Assembly: GCA_036244855.1 (NCBI GenBank)
Contig: BQKZ01014330.1
Coordinates: forward strand, 1 to 11,696
Direction: 5' to 3'
From: Temnopleurus reevesii
Lineage: Eukaryota; Echinodermata; Echinoidea; Temnopleuroida; Temnopleuridae
Length of the DNA: 11,696 bases
Shown: in pieces, positions 1 to 7,288 of the stretch
Layout: the number at the start of each line of letters is the position of its first letter
How positions within the stretch are numbered: position 1 is the stretch's first letter
Position numbers and translations under genes: made by a program
The notes under the pieces: model-generated
The model's input: only the letters and a program-made list of their open reading frames with translations
Databases searched by the model: none
Told to the model about the DNA's origin: nothing

Positions 1-10
1 TAATATACTT

Positions 11-575
11 CTACCTCCTTTCCTTTATACATTTGGACTTTTGGAATAAATCATTGAAAATGAGTATCATTCTGGCTTGGGACTTAAAAATTGTGGGACT
101 TAAAAATTGTGACACTTTGAGGATAATAGGGGAGAAAATGGATGCCAATTTCATCTCTACCTTCTTTTCTTTATACCTGTGTTTTTGTTGAGATGCTTCC
201 AAAATTTGGAAAAGAAAAGGAATTAGGGAGAAATTGTTGAAATCAAGACTTGGTCTGGCTTGGGACTTAATAATTGGGTCAGTTTCGAGGCTACGCGAAA
301 GAAAATGGATGCCCATAATATGATTACTTCCTACTTCTTTCCTTTATACATTTGGACTTTGGGAATAAATCATTGAAAATGAGAATCATTCTGGCTTGGG
401 ACTTAAAAATTGTGTCACTTTGAGGATGATAGGGGAGAAAATGGATGCCAATTGCTTCTCAAGCTTATTTTCTAGATACCTGTGTTTTCGTCAGGATGCA
501 TGTAAAGTTGAGAAAGAAAGGGAATTGGGGAGAAATTGTTGAAATCATTGAGTCTGTCTGGCTTGGGACTTAAAA
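11..575. repeat. Diverged tandem repeat, ~150 bp unit, about four copies
   Basis: The motif CTGGCTTGGGACTTA recurs at about 72, 255, 391 and 558. Pyrimidine-rich starts of the CTACCTYCTTTCYTTTATAC type recur at about 11, 157, 331 and 459. GAGAAAATGGATGCC-like strings occur at about 132, 300 and 434. Alternate copies resemble each other best, with a 319 bp distance between the segments at 22 and 341, so the array looks like a two-unit higher-order repeat. Copy one also has a perfect 16 bp internal duplication (79-94 and 95-110). The minus-strand open frame across 11-316 simply follows the repeat and is not proposed as a gene. Confidence 0.8.
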
Positions 576-951
576 TGTTTTTACATGCGAAAACCTTGAT
601 GTGTGAGTCATATTGCAGGCAGTACTGCTTTCTCATTGGTTCTACAAACCAATTCATTAAAGCATTAAAATAAGTACCAATAGATGGTTGTGACAAATAT
701 GATAAAACCAAAATATATTTTTGTGCAGGTTTATAATTCAATTTTTCATCACCAGATATGGCCTTTAATTTTGGTCCTTTATTATGCAATAAACAAACAT
801 AGGACAGGACATAGGTAACTTTCAAAGTGACAGTCACATTGATACAAGAGCTAGAGAACGAAAAAAACTTTGATTATTGTAAGAAACAATGAACTTGTTG
901 CTAGGTCGGGATTACCAATTTCTGAAAATGAGAGAAATTAATCTGAGAGAG
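576..951. other. Non-repetitive AT-rich stretch with an unexplained minus-strand open frame
   Basis: No RNA gene or repeat is visible here. A minus-strand frame starting at ATG 837 stays open through this unique part (about 580-837) and on into the repeat, to 472. The unique part has a mixed, protein-like residue composition, with stretches such as KAISGDEKLNYKPAQKY and NALMNWFVEPMRKQYC. I do not recognise a family, see no convincing splice sites around it, and an open frame of this length can occur by chance. It is recorded as a curiosity, not a gene call. Confidence 0.2.
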
Positions 952-1047
952 AAATTCCCATATAGTCAGATAATCGGAACTATTTTGAACGATAGAAACG
1001 CAAATTTGAGGAAATATGCAGGAAATTAGCAAAAGAACAGCCCCCTC
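952..1047. repeat. 96 bp exact direct repeat, left copy, ending at an N
   Basis: This 96 bp is identical, base for base, to 2344-2439. The left copy ends immediately before the N at 1048 and the right copy begins immediately after the N at 2343. Exact identity with both edges at single-N placeholders is what an unmerged overlap between neighbouring contigs looks like. It is unlike a biological repeat, which would diverge and would not respect the gap edges. Confidence 0.9.
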
Positions 1048-1168
1048 NTGACCTTATTCATAACCTTAACAATGATGAGAGAATGTGGGTTATCATTTAC
1101 CGACAATGTTTTGATATTTCCCTAAACTGTGCTCTTAACCTTCGATGAATTATCACGCTGAAAGTCAG

Positions 1169-1770
1169 CCATTACTCAGTAGCCGGCGCTGCACTAGCCC
1201 GAGTTTCCTTGATCTCGAGCTTTTAGTCCGATCAACCATCTTCGCAATTAATCTCGAGATTGGCAATCTTGGTCTGCACTATAGCGAGTTTGGAATCTCG
1301 AGCTTGACGGACTTAGTCTCTTTCCTCAATTTAGCGCGAGCGTGAGCTGCATTAGCCCGCTCTCCGAGCTTGGTCTAGTTTTGGAGCATGCGCAGTCTAG
1401 GAAAATAAGCATGTGGTTGTTGTGCGGCGAAACTCGCACGAAGTGCTCGTCAATAGGCCTGCCATGCTCCGCTGCTCCCACACAACGAATGAATAAATTA
1501 GCCTGAGTCGCCGAATTAGCGCGAGCTGCACTGTACCAAATAAGAGCGAGTTAGTGAGCTATTTCACAAATTAGCTCACTGTTTTGGAAACTAGCCCAAG
1601 ATATCTTGGGCTTGTTAAGCTCGAGATTTTTCAGTGAATTAGCTCACTGTTTGTGTCTGCACTGCAAATTAGCTCGAGCTAGTTCTGATCGGGCTATTTA
1701 CCCGAATCAGAGCTAGCGCGCTTATTGAAAAACTCGCTATAGTGCAGACGCAGCTATTGAGCGGTAATGA
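1169..1770. mobile_element. Foldback / MITE-like element with inverted terminal arms
   Basis: The left arm (1169-1203) matches the reverse complement of the right arm (1733-1770) with few differences: both read C-CATTAC, then TCA-TAG, then CTGCACTA, then CGAG inward. A perfect 20 bp inverted pair also joins 1272-1291 to 1730-1749. Further inward, GGAGCATG (1383) pairs with CATGCTCC (1463), so the element folds around about 1430. The interior is a patchwork of TTAGCTCACTG, GCGAGCTGCA and CTCGAG motifs. No transposase is encoded, and I see no clear target-site duplication. It lies inside the suspect contig. Confidence 0.6.
1593..1612. repeat. Perfect 20 bp palindrome
   Basis: AGCCCAAGATATCTTGGGCT equals its own reverse complement. 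It lies inside the foldback element and is flanked by two TTAGCTCACTG motifs (1571 and 1639). It is probably part of the element's inverted structure rather than a protein-binding site. Confidence 0.8.
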
Positions 1771-2071
1771 TCATCTTGTTTTATCGAGAAGGGTTTTTTT
1801 CCCTCGTAAATGCTGAAAATCGAGAGAGGGTGTTGAATTATGCAATCCTCTTGGTCTCAAAATTATCGTATTCCAACTGGTGTATTGAAAAAAAATATGT
1901 TTGCTGCCTTTCAATAAAATGAAAGTTTTTGAAGGTTTGCTACCTTGTTCTTTTTATGAGTTTCTTTTCATAGGTAAATATTAAAGACAGAAAGGATTTG
2001 TCATCTTCTACAATGAAATGTTCGAAACTACAATTTTACTTTGCTGGAACTTGGTACATATTATGAATTAT
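1771..2071. other. AT-rich spacer without recognised features
   Basis: Nothing convincing was seen: no open frame of note, no strong repeat and no RNA gene. It belongs to the suspect inserted contig. Confidence 0.5.
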
Positions 2072-2265
2072 CTATCTCCCTTCCTTTAACCCTCAAAGGT
2101 TCACAAAGAAATGTTTCATGATGCTATCAACATGGACAAAAGAAAACAATTTATTTTTACTGGTCTTATTTGGTAACACAATACTATCTTTCTTACCTCC
2201 AAGGGTTCACATAGACATGTTTTATAACGCTATTAACATGATGATGAAAGACAGAAAACTATCTC
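2072..2265 (+). repeat. 106 bp tandem duplication with an exon-like core
   Basis: Two copies start at about 2072 and 2185. GGTTCAC falls at 2098 and 2204. Each copy has a pyrimidine-rich lead ending in AAG (CTTTAACCCTCAAAG and TTACCTCCAAG), followed by a related stretch that in one shared frame reads VHKEMFHDAINM and VHIDMFYNAINM. Several differences are conservative (Glu/Asp, His/Tyr, Asp/Asn) and one is synonymous. Copy one has an in-frame TAA within its pyrimidine lead, so a continuous ORF is excluded unless the lead is intronic. This could be a duplicated exon or simply a young repeat. Confidence 0.45.
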
Positions 2266-2343
2266 TTTCTTTCTGCTCTAGTTTATCAAAATCACCATCA
2301 TATGATTCTCCACGAGTGACTCAAAAGCTCGCCCATGTCAATN

Positions 2344-2439
2344 AAATTCCCATATAGTCAGATAATCGGAACTATTTTGAACGATAGAAACGCAAATTTG
2401 AGGAAATATGCAGGAAATTAGCAAAAGAACAGCCCCCTC
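2344..2439. repeat. 96 bp exact direct repeat, right copy, starting at an N
   Basis: This is identical to 952-1047. It begins directly after the N at 2343 and runs into unique sequence at 2440. See the left copy for interpretation as an unmerged contig overlap. Confidence 0.9.
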
Positions 2440-2443
2440 CCAC

Positions 2444-2451
2444 TATAAAAA
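2444..2451 (+). promoter_or_regulatory. TATA-like box
   Basis: TATAAAAA sits in a GC-containing context (CCCACTATAAAAAG). Initiator-like candidates follow at about 2468 and 2481, at distances of 24 and 37 bases, neither ideal. The next 170 bases are richer in CpG than the surroundings, as some first exons are. In an AT-rich genome such boxes are frequent by chance. Confidence 0.25.
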
Positions 2452-2500
2452 GAATAATTTTTATTCCATCTGAGCCACTCACTGTCAGTATGAATCAGAT

Positions 2501-2623
2501 ATGAACGATCAGGCAATGACACAGAGGTTGTGGTTACCGGGACGACTACGACAGTCGCTCGAGCGTGTCATCGCAAGATCGATGCAAACGATTGCGAGAG
2601 CGCAAACCGGGAAGAGGAACTGA
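2501..2623 (+). CDS. Small basic open reading frame of 40 residues, doubtful
   Basis: An ATG at 2501 opens 40 codons to a TGA at 2621. The product is basic and polar (MNDQAMTQRLWLPGRLRQSL, then more Arg/Gln) and matches no family I know. It is notable only because it lies just downstream of a TATA-like box and uses CpG-containing codons (CGA, GCG, TCG) unlike the AT-rich neighbourhood. A four-codon ATG frame at 2490 precedes it. It could be part of a 5' exon, an upstream ORF in a leader, or chance. Without a homolog or transcript this remains weak. Confidence 0.15.
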   Translation: MNDQAMTQRLWLPGRLRQSLERVIARSMQTIARAQTGKRN

Positions 2624-3578
2624 AAATAATCCCCATCTCTCTCGAAGCTCAGCCGGTGCGAATTAAAACAACTGTCATCTTTGGGTATCTAGAGTGACAG
2701 GATTTTAGGAACAAATGCAGACAGGTCTAAGCTCGATGATTACGACCTAGTCGGACTTGGGTGAATATAGACGTAGCGAAACGAGGCGGTTAGATTAGCT
2801 GAAAGCCTGCATGATTCCTGGGTACTTGAGAGAAATGGGACAGTGATATCAAGATATTAGAAATTTGTTATGATCAGCACCTATTGGGTGTCATAAGGAT
2901 GCGTGTTTGAGAGTTGTAGATCATGTAAGTGGGAATTGAGTAGATTTGGAATTGATTCTGACATGTGTAATACAGAAGCTAGAAGCTTGGAACATAAAAG
3001 GGAGAAAATAGGGAGAAATTTAGAGGAATAGGGAGAAATTAAAGGCACTGTCATACATTGCAGTTGCACAATTAAACAAATTCTCAAACCAAGCTGTCTG
3101 TCCTATCTAAATATATTCAGATAGATGAAAAATCAACAGAGGATCCAAAAATAAAGAAAGTTATTCATGCACTTTCAAGATATCTATTTATATTGAATTA
3201 AAGCGTCAGGATGACGCATTAATTCCTGTACAAAGCCTATGAAGGCGACGTTTTAGATTTTCGCTTGTTTCAAGCACTAAACGTTGATTTTAAAGCCTAA
3301 TATTTTCCCAGTTTAGTTTATATGCACCATCAACCTTTCAGATAACCTCTAGGATCTGGTAGTTGAGAATTTTTTAAATGAAAACAATGTTAAACAATGG
3401 CTTTAAGAGGTAAATAAAGAAAGAAGGCAATTGGAAGTGAGTAATTTGGGAATAAAATGACCATTATAACTCTTTACAACTACCCAAGAACTTTTCAAGT
3501 TTATTTTATCATACTCATTATCTATTCAATGTAGGCAGCCTTGTTTGATCTCTAAACCTAGTATAGTTTTGAAAAAAA
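2624..3578. other. Intergenic or intronic stretch; only a small direct repeat seen
   Basis: A 14 bp direct repeat AATAGGGAGAAATT occurs at 3007-3020 and 3027-3040. It resembles the GGGAGAAATTGTTGAAATC motif of the 5' repeat array, so it may be a relic of that family. Otherwise no gene, RNA or element was recognised. Isolated donor-like sites (GTAAAT near 3410, GTGAGT near 3437) have no supporting acceptor and frame. Confidence 0.4.
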
Positions 3579-3934
3579 TTGCCAGAGTCAAAAGAGTTAA
3601 GTTTGAAGAATATCAAACATGCTTCTCTTTATGAATATTTATGTAAAAAATTATTTATAACAGAATCTGATGTATACAAAATTATGGATCCAAATATTAT
3701 CATCATAAATGTAGTTCCATTACTTCAGTTTAAAGAAAATTATTTTGCATTTTGCAACATTGTGTATACAATAAACAATCTCAGGATTTTGTCAGAAAAA
3801 AGGACAGATCTGTACAAAAACAAACATCTGATTGTCCACCATAGTACTATCAAATGGCCTCCAAACGTGGGGGAGTGGGGGTGAAAGGGGAGGGGGGAAT
3901 AAAATATTTGAGTCCAGAAATGACCATGATGTTA
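3579..3934. other. AT-rich stretch with a chance-looking open frame
   Basis: A plus-strand frame is open over 3579-3884, but it begins at a TTG, has its first in-frame ATG only at 3684, and encodes an Ile/Lys/Asn/Leu-rich sequence typical of AT-rich noise. No gene is called. A short G-rich run (GGGGGAGTGGGGG-like, near 3868-3897) ends it. Confidence 0.4.
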
Positions 3935-4310
3935 GTCATCAAATAACATCCCGCCAAATCCCCAACCACAACTGATGCCGACAGACTGGGGAGGTTTCAG
4001 GGGCGACTCGGCCGCAATAGACCAGTCACCGTTTCAAATACGGGGCCTGTCCATACTATCCCCACTTTAGGTATTAGCTTACCAGCTGACCAGAACGAGT
4101 TTGTGCTAATTTGTTTGTCTATTATTGAGCTGGAACACCATGATATACAAAAGCCCAAGATCATCAGATAACATCCCGCCAAACCCCAACCACAACTGAT
4201 GCTGACAGACTGCGGAGGTTTCAGGGGCAACTTAGCCGCAACAGACCACTCACCATTTTAAATGTGAGGCCTGTCCACACTACACTAAGTTTAAAAATTA
4301 ACTTACATTT
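3935..4310. repeat. ~225 bp direct repeat, about 1.7 copies
   Basis: CATCAAATAACATCCCGCC at 3937 recurs as CATCAGATAACATCCCGCC at 4162, a distance of 225. The homology runs on through CCAACCACAACTGATG, GACAGACTG-GGAGGTTTCAGGGGC, and GGCCTGTCCA-ACTA, and fades after about 4300. The two copies differ mostly by transitions. The GC content exceeds that of the flanks, as expected for a dispersed repeat that has arrived from elsewhere. The minus-strand open frame over 3997-4230 tracks the repeat and is not called. Confidence 0.8.
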
Positions 4311-4655
4311 TCTGATACTGGTTAACAGCACAGTCAGCAAAATTTTAGAGAACGTGCCAATTCAAAACTATTGTTTCATGCGCAAATGAAAATGCGCGCT
4401 GCAACTGATTTGCAGCTGCTTTGCGATCAATTGCAACTTTTGAACAACACCCCCTTAAAGTTGTTCTTACAGTTGTTTGTAGTTTGGTGAAACACCTCCA
4501 ATGCATTAAAAATCTGAGATGTTATATCTCAGCCAAATGAAGACCTGGTTATTAAATCTTGAGATAATTTGCCAAGACCGTTGATCGAGCTAAAAACCCA
4601 CGTTCAGATTAACTGTGGATAGTGCAGCACCGACTATGCAGAACCACGCAAGCGT
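4311..4655. other. Non-coding stretch with a GCAA-rich hairpin region
   Basis: A small perfect stem lies at 4398-4404 and 4410-4416 (GCTGCAA/TTGCAGC, loop of five) inside a run rich in TTGCAA and TTGCGATC motifs (4378-4440). The run resembles the ends of short non-autonomous transposons, but I found no partner arm. Nothing else is recognised. Confidence 0.35.
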
Positions 4656-4657
4656 GC

Positions 4658-4690
4658 AAAGGAAATCCATTGATTTTCAAGATTTCCTTT
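4658..4690. repeat. Short inverted repeat (10 bp arms, 13-base loop)
   Basis: AAAGGAAATC at 4658-4667 is the exact reverse complement of GATTTCCTTT at 4681-4690. The stem can extend imperfectly outward into GCGTGC and CCTGCGC. No T-run or other sign of a defined RNA gene is present. Confidence 0.6.
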
Positions 4691-4699
4691 CCTGCGCCA

Positions 4700-5274
4700 A
4701 GGGACCATTTGCGTCTAGAATTGGGAACGGTTAATTAGATATATACTCTATTTCCTTGGACAATAATGATTTACTTTCCAAGGATTAGGTGTTATTCTAA
4801 ATTGTCCTTCAATAGCCTTACTGTTTCAATTATTTTTAACTGCAAAANATTTGGCATTTGAAAATGAGATATCATACACAGTTTTACTTGCTTTCAAATT
4901 AAGGAGCTGCCAATCACTGGTGAAAATAAATGAATGTGAATAATGCAACAGCTGAACAAAATATGTGCTTGTAGGAGAAACAATGGCAAAATTAACCATA
5001 GTCATAGCCATTCATTTGTGACGAAAGCCTTGAATTTATACAACAAAAATTCACTTCATGCATATTCTGGAATGGTTGCAATCTTATTCAAACTCGTGCT
5101 GTGATTTTTTGGCTACATTTTATATGCAAATTTGACTCAAATATTCAGTCTATAACTCCCTTGGACCTCAGAAATCCCCAAAATTGATATATTCCTCATA
5201 AACAGGTGGTCTTGTAGTCGATTCGAAAATAATGTATTTGGGGCTAAGAAATGAGAATAGACTATTTCAAATAA
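4700..5274. other. AT-rich stretch containing an ambiguous base
   Basis: The base at 4848 is N. Unlike the Ns at 1048 and 2343, its flanks share no visible repeat, so it may be a plain ambiguity or an unresolved join. No gene, RNA or transposon was recognised. Confidence 0.4.
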
Positions 5275-5330
5275 TCTAATAGTTGATGATAATAATGATA
5301 ATAGTTGATAATAATAACAATAATTATTCA
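5275..5330. repeat. TAA/GATAAT microsatellite
   Basis: An imperfect run of ATAATGATAATAG, TTGATAATAATAAC and AATAATTATT forms a low-complexity triplet repeat. Any open frame across it is meaningless. Confidence 0.75.
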
Positions 5331-5485
5331 TTCTTGTACAAATTCTCCTTCAAAACTACTGATCAGAGCGTTATTACAAAAGCATTATTACAATAATACC
5401 ATACTTAATATGCATACTTATGAATTTAATTTGATTTTCTGATGTGAATGTAAGTTTTGAAATATTCAGGTCTAGCAAATTTCAG

Positions 5486-5540
5486 ATGGTCCATCGGAAG
5501 ATGGCAACCAAACAACTTTTTAGGCCTTACTTAAGCAGAG
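5486..5540 (+). CDS. Candidate small exon (19 codons), speculative
   Basis: CAAATTTCAG ends at 5485 and GAG|GTAACT follows 5540, bounding 55 bases that read openly from an ATG as MVHRKMATKQLFRPYLSR with one base left over. The sequence is basic and mixed rather than low-complexity. Its end phase (one base) fits the start phase (two bases) of the exon-like core at 9612-9667. The acceptor has a poor pyrimidine tract, and the ATG could instead be a start codon with C at -3 and G at +4. Chance is a serious alternative; transcript reads would decide. Confidence 0.15.
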
Positions 5541-5576
5541 GTAACTTTGAGTCAAAGCTTGAACTTACTCTCACAC

Positions 5577-5713
5577 TAGCAAAATTAAGTGTCAAATTTG
5601 TAGCAATTTTCAAATAAAAATGCACACGATCCAATCATTAGTACACATTTCAGAAATTAGTAATAAGTTGGCTAACATCTCACGAATTTGACACTTCTAC
5701 AAATTAATTGCTA
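5577..5713. mobile_element. Possible small MITE-like inverted repeat
   Basis: AAGTGTCAAATT at 5587-5598 is the exact reverse complement of 5685-5696, and TAGCAA at 5577 pairs with TTGCTA at 5708-5713. The arms are imperfect between these blocks. No target-site duplication is obvious, and no protein is encoded in the ~90 bp interior. Confidence 0.35.
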
Positions 5714-5748
5714 TGTAGAAATATGAAAAGAAATAACAGACGAGAATC

Positions 5749-6021
5749 ATGCTAGACTGGATTCTTTGTTTGAGAATATGTTTGAGAATAAAACTCCCAG
5801 ACCATATTTTCTCGTTTATGCTAAATTGGGCGTGGGTTGTTCGGCAGGGTGCATCCTTTTTTAGTCATCTCGTCAAAATCATTTCTGCGTGTCAGATTAA
5901 TGTTGTGCTCCAGGAGTTTGGAGGAAGAAGCGCTTTTTTTCATTTGTCCGAGCTGAATCGACAGGAAGTGAAGGGGGCCCTCGTTTGGATGTGCTCCTTT
6001 GCTTCCGACCAAGGAAGATGA
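5749..6021 (+). other. Open frame of 90 residues, origin unknown
   Basis: The plus strand is open from ATG 5749 to the TGA at 6019. The second half (about 5820-6015) is less AT-rich than its surroundings and reads as a mixed sequence (for example VVLQEFGGRSAFFHLSEL). The same stretch is also open on the minus strand (5821-6102), which argues that lack of stops reflects composition. No family recognised. It ends just before the 6039 repeat array and could be exon, pseudogene fragment or chance. Confidence 0.2.
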
Positions 6022-6038
6022 TACCATGATATGACTAT

Positions 6039-6525
6039 CTTGTCGTAATTTGTTCCATCCGTTTGGAGGCTTTATTACCCCCCAAACTGATGTTTTGTGC
6101 AAAAATTGCTTAAACTTTCACGCTTGAAATTAAAGCACATTGCTAAGATACTTTTCTAGACCAGCTTGTCATAACTTATCCCATCACTTTTGGAGGATTT
6201 ATTCACAAAAACTGCTGTTTTGAACAAAATTGCTTAAATTTTCATGCATCAAATCAAAGCACATTGTTTTAAGAGAATATACTTCTATAGAAAATCTTGT
6301 CATAATTCGTCAAGTCCTTTTGGAAGTTTTATTCAGCAAAACTGCTGTTTTAAGCGAAATGGCTTAAACTTTCATGCTTTAAATCTAAACACATTGTTAA
6401 GAGTTTTACAATTTTCTAGAAAATCTTGTTGTGTTTCATCCAATGCTTTTGGAAGTTTTATTCACCAAAACTGCTGTTTTGTGGAAATTTGCTTAAAACT
6501 TCATGTTTCATTATCGAACAATGCC
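6039..6525. repeat. Tandem array, 126-131 bp unit, four copies
   Basis: Copies begin with CTTGTCRTAA-like strings at 6039, 6165, 6296 and 6425 (spacings 126, 131, 129). The shared order is CTTTTGGAAGTTTTATTCA, then AAACTGCTGTTTT, then TTGCTTAAACTTTCATGC, then AAAGCACATTG, then TTTTCTAGAAAAT. The copies are clearly diverged, with the third and fourth most alike. An open frame at 6244-6591 repeats FGSFI-QNCCF because the 129 bp spacing equals 43 codons. It is repeat-driven and not called as a gene. Confidence 0.85.
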
Positions 6526-6660
6526 CAATCATCAAAAACTGGTTTAAATGTTCGTGACCCCTTTGATATTTATGAAACTAAGAATATCTAAAACTATGAC
6601 AGAATAAAATAAACATTTACTTATGCAAAACCAGTAAAAATATATAAGCGTGCAAAAGCA

Positions 6661-6712
6661 TGTAATATATATTCAAATTCATGCACGTTTCTTGCAAACG
6701 ACCGTAGTAACG
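6661..6712. repeat. First copy of a dispersed ~50 bp repeat
   Basis: ATATATTCAAATTCATGCA, followed by GTTTCTTGCAAACGACC and AGTAA, recurs with few changes at about 7158-7205. The intervening 450 bp contains the MITE-like palindrome. Confidence 0.65.
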
Positions 6713-6788
6713 TGGACTGAGACTGATTAGAAAGAATTGAACTATGGTACTTGGAGTCTAATGTGCATATATTACTTGTTGCTATGTT

Positions 6789-6819
6789 GGGCAAGCCTAG
6801 GGCAAGCCTAGGGCAAGCT
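6789..6819. repeat. 11 bp tandem repeat, 2.7 copies
   Basis: GGGCAAGCCTA is repeated at 6789-6799 and 6800-6810, and a third partial copy GGGCAAGCT begins at 6811. It lies 25 bases before the palindromic element. Confidence 0.8.
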
Positions 6820-6844
6820 TTTAGGTATCAAGACCAACTTTTAC

Positions 6845-6974
6845 GCCCCGGTCACATAGGACACCCGAAGCAACACGATTCACCCTGACTCGTTGTTCTG
6901 AGGCAGTTATTACTGTGAATTAACAAAGAGTCGGGGTGAGTCCTGTCGCTTCCGGGGTCCTATGTGACTAGGGC
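6845..6974. mobile_element. 130 bp palindromic MITE-like element
   Basis: The left half (6845-6905) and the reverse complement of the right half (6918-6974) match over about 60 bases with scattered changes. Both start GCCC, run through GTCACATAGGA, GAAGC, TTCACCC/CTCACCC, GACTC and TTGTT, leaving a loop of around a dozen bases. Bases outside are TTTAC on the left and TTTAA on the right, a possible imperfect duplication of TTTA. There is no coding capacity. A transcript of it would form a long hairpin. Confidence 0.75.
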
Positions 6975-7084
6975 TTTAAGTTTAAAGGAACAAAATTACT
7001 TGCATGAATTAATAAACTCGCCTATAGGAGTCCATTGTGTTTCCAATGAATTCTGCAATACAAAACATTTGCTCTTATATCCGT

Positions 7085-7288
7085 CTTTAACAATGCGTCA
7101 TCTAGTTTCAATTACAAAATGTTGAACTAATGTGCTTTACGGACAATAGGCAGGTTTACATATATATTCAAATTTATGCATGTTTCTTACAAACGACCAC
7201 AGTAAATATTTGCTCCAATATTCTTCTTTAACAATGTATCATCTGGTTTCAATTACAAAATGTTGAACCAATGTGCTTTAACGGACAA
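7085..7288. repeat. 141 bp direct duplication
   Basis: CTTTAACAATG (7085 and 7226), TTTCAATTACAAAATGTTGAA and AATGTGCTTTA-CGGACAA recur in the same order. The second copy's end, TGCTTTAACGGACAA, is also the lead-in to the next array (7288 onward), so this looks like the array's ancestral flank. Confidence 0.75.

Larger units (their letters stand above)
1048..2343. other. Probable misplaced contig bounded by single Ns
   Basis: The bases at 1048 and 2343 are N. Because the sequences outside them overlap by 96 identical bases, the flanking contigs can be joined directly, leaving the 1,294 bases from 1049 to 2342 without a place. They may be a wrongly scaffolded contig, an alternative haplotype insertion, or a true insertion that the assembler bridged badly. 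Features inside it should not be assumed to be linked to the rest of the window. Confidence 0.75.

Noticed and set aside
1145..1345. 66-residue plus-strand open frame
   Set aside because: It lies across the left arm of the foldback element and has no family resemblance.
3579..3884. Plus-strand open frame of 101 residues
   Set aside because: It starts at TTG, which is not a normal animal start, and has AT-rich noise composition without family resemblance.
3997..4230. Minus-strand open frame of 77 residues
   Set aside because: It runs across the join of two copies of the 225 bp repeat and repeats its own sequence; repeat-driven.
4658..4690. Hairpin as microRNA precursor
   Set aside because: The perfect stem is only 10 bp with a 13-base loop, too short for a typical precursor, and the outer extension is broken.
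4845..4850. Third N as another misjoin
   Set aside because: The flanks of the N at 4848 share no visible overlap elsewhere in the window, unlike the pair at 1048 and 2343.
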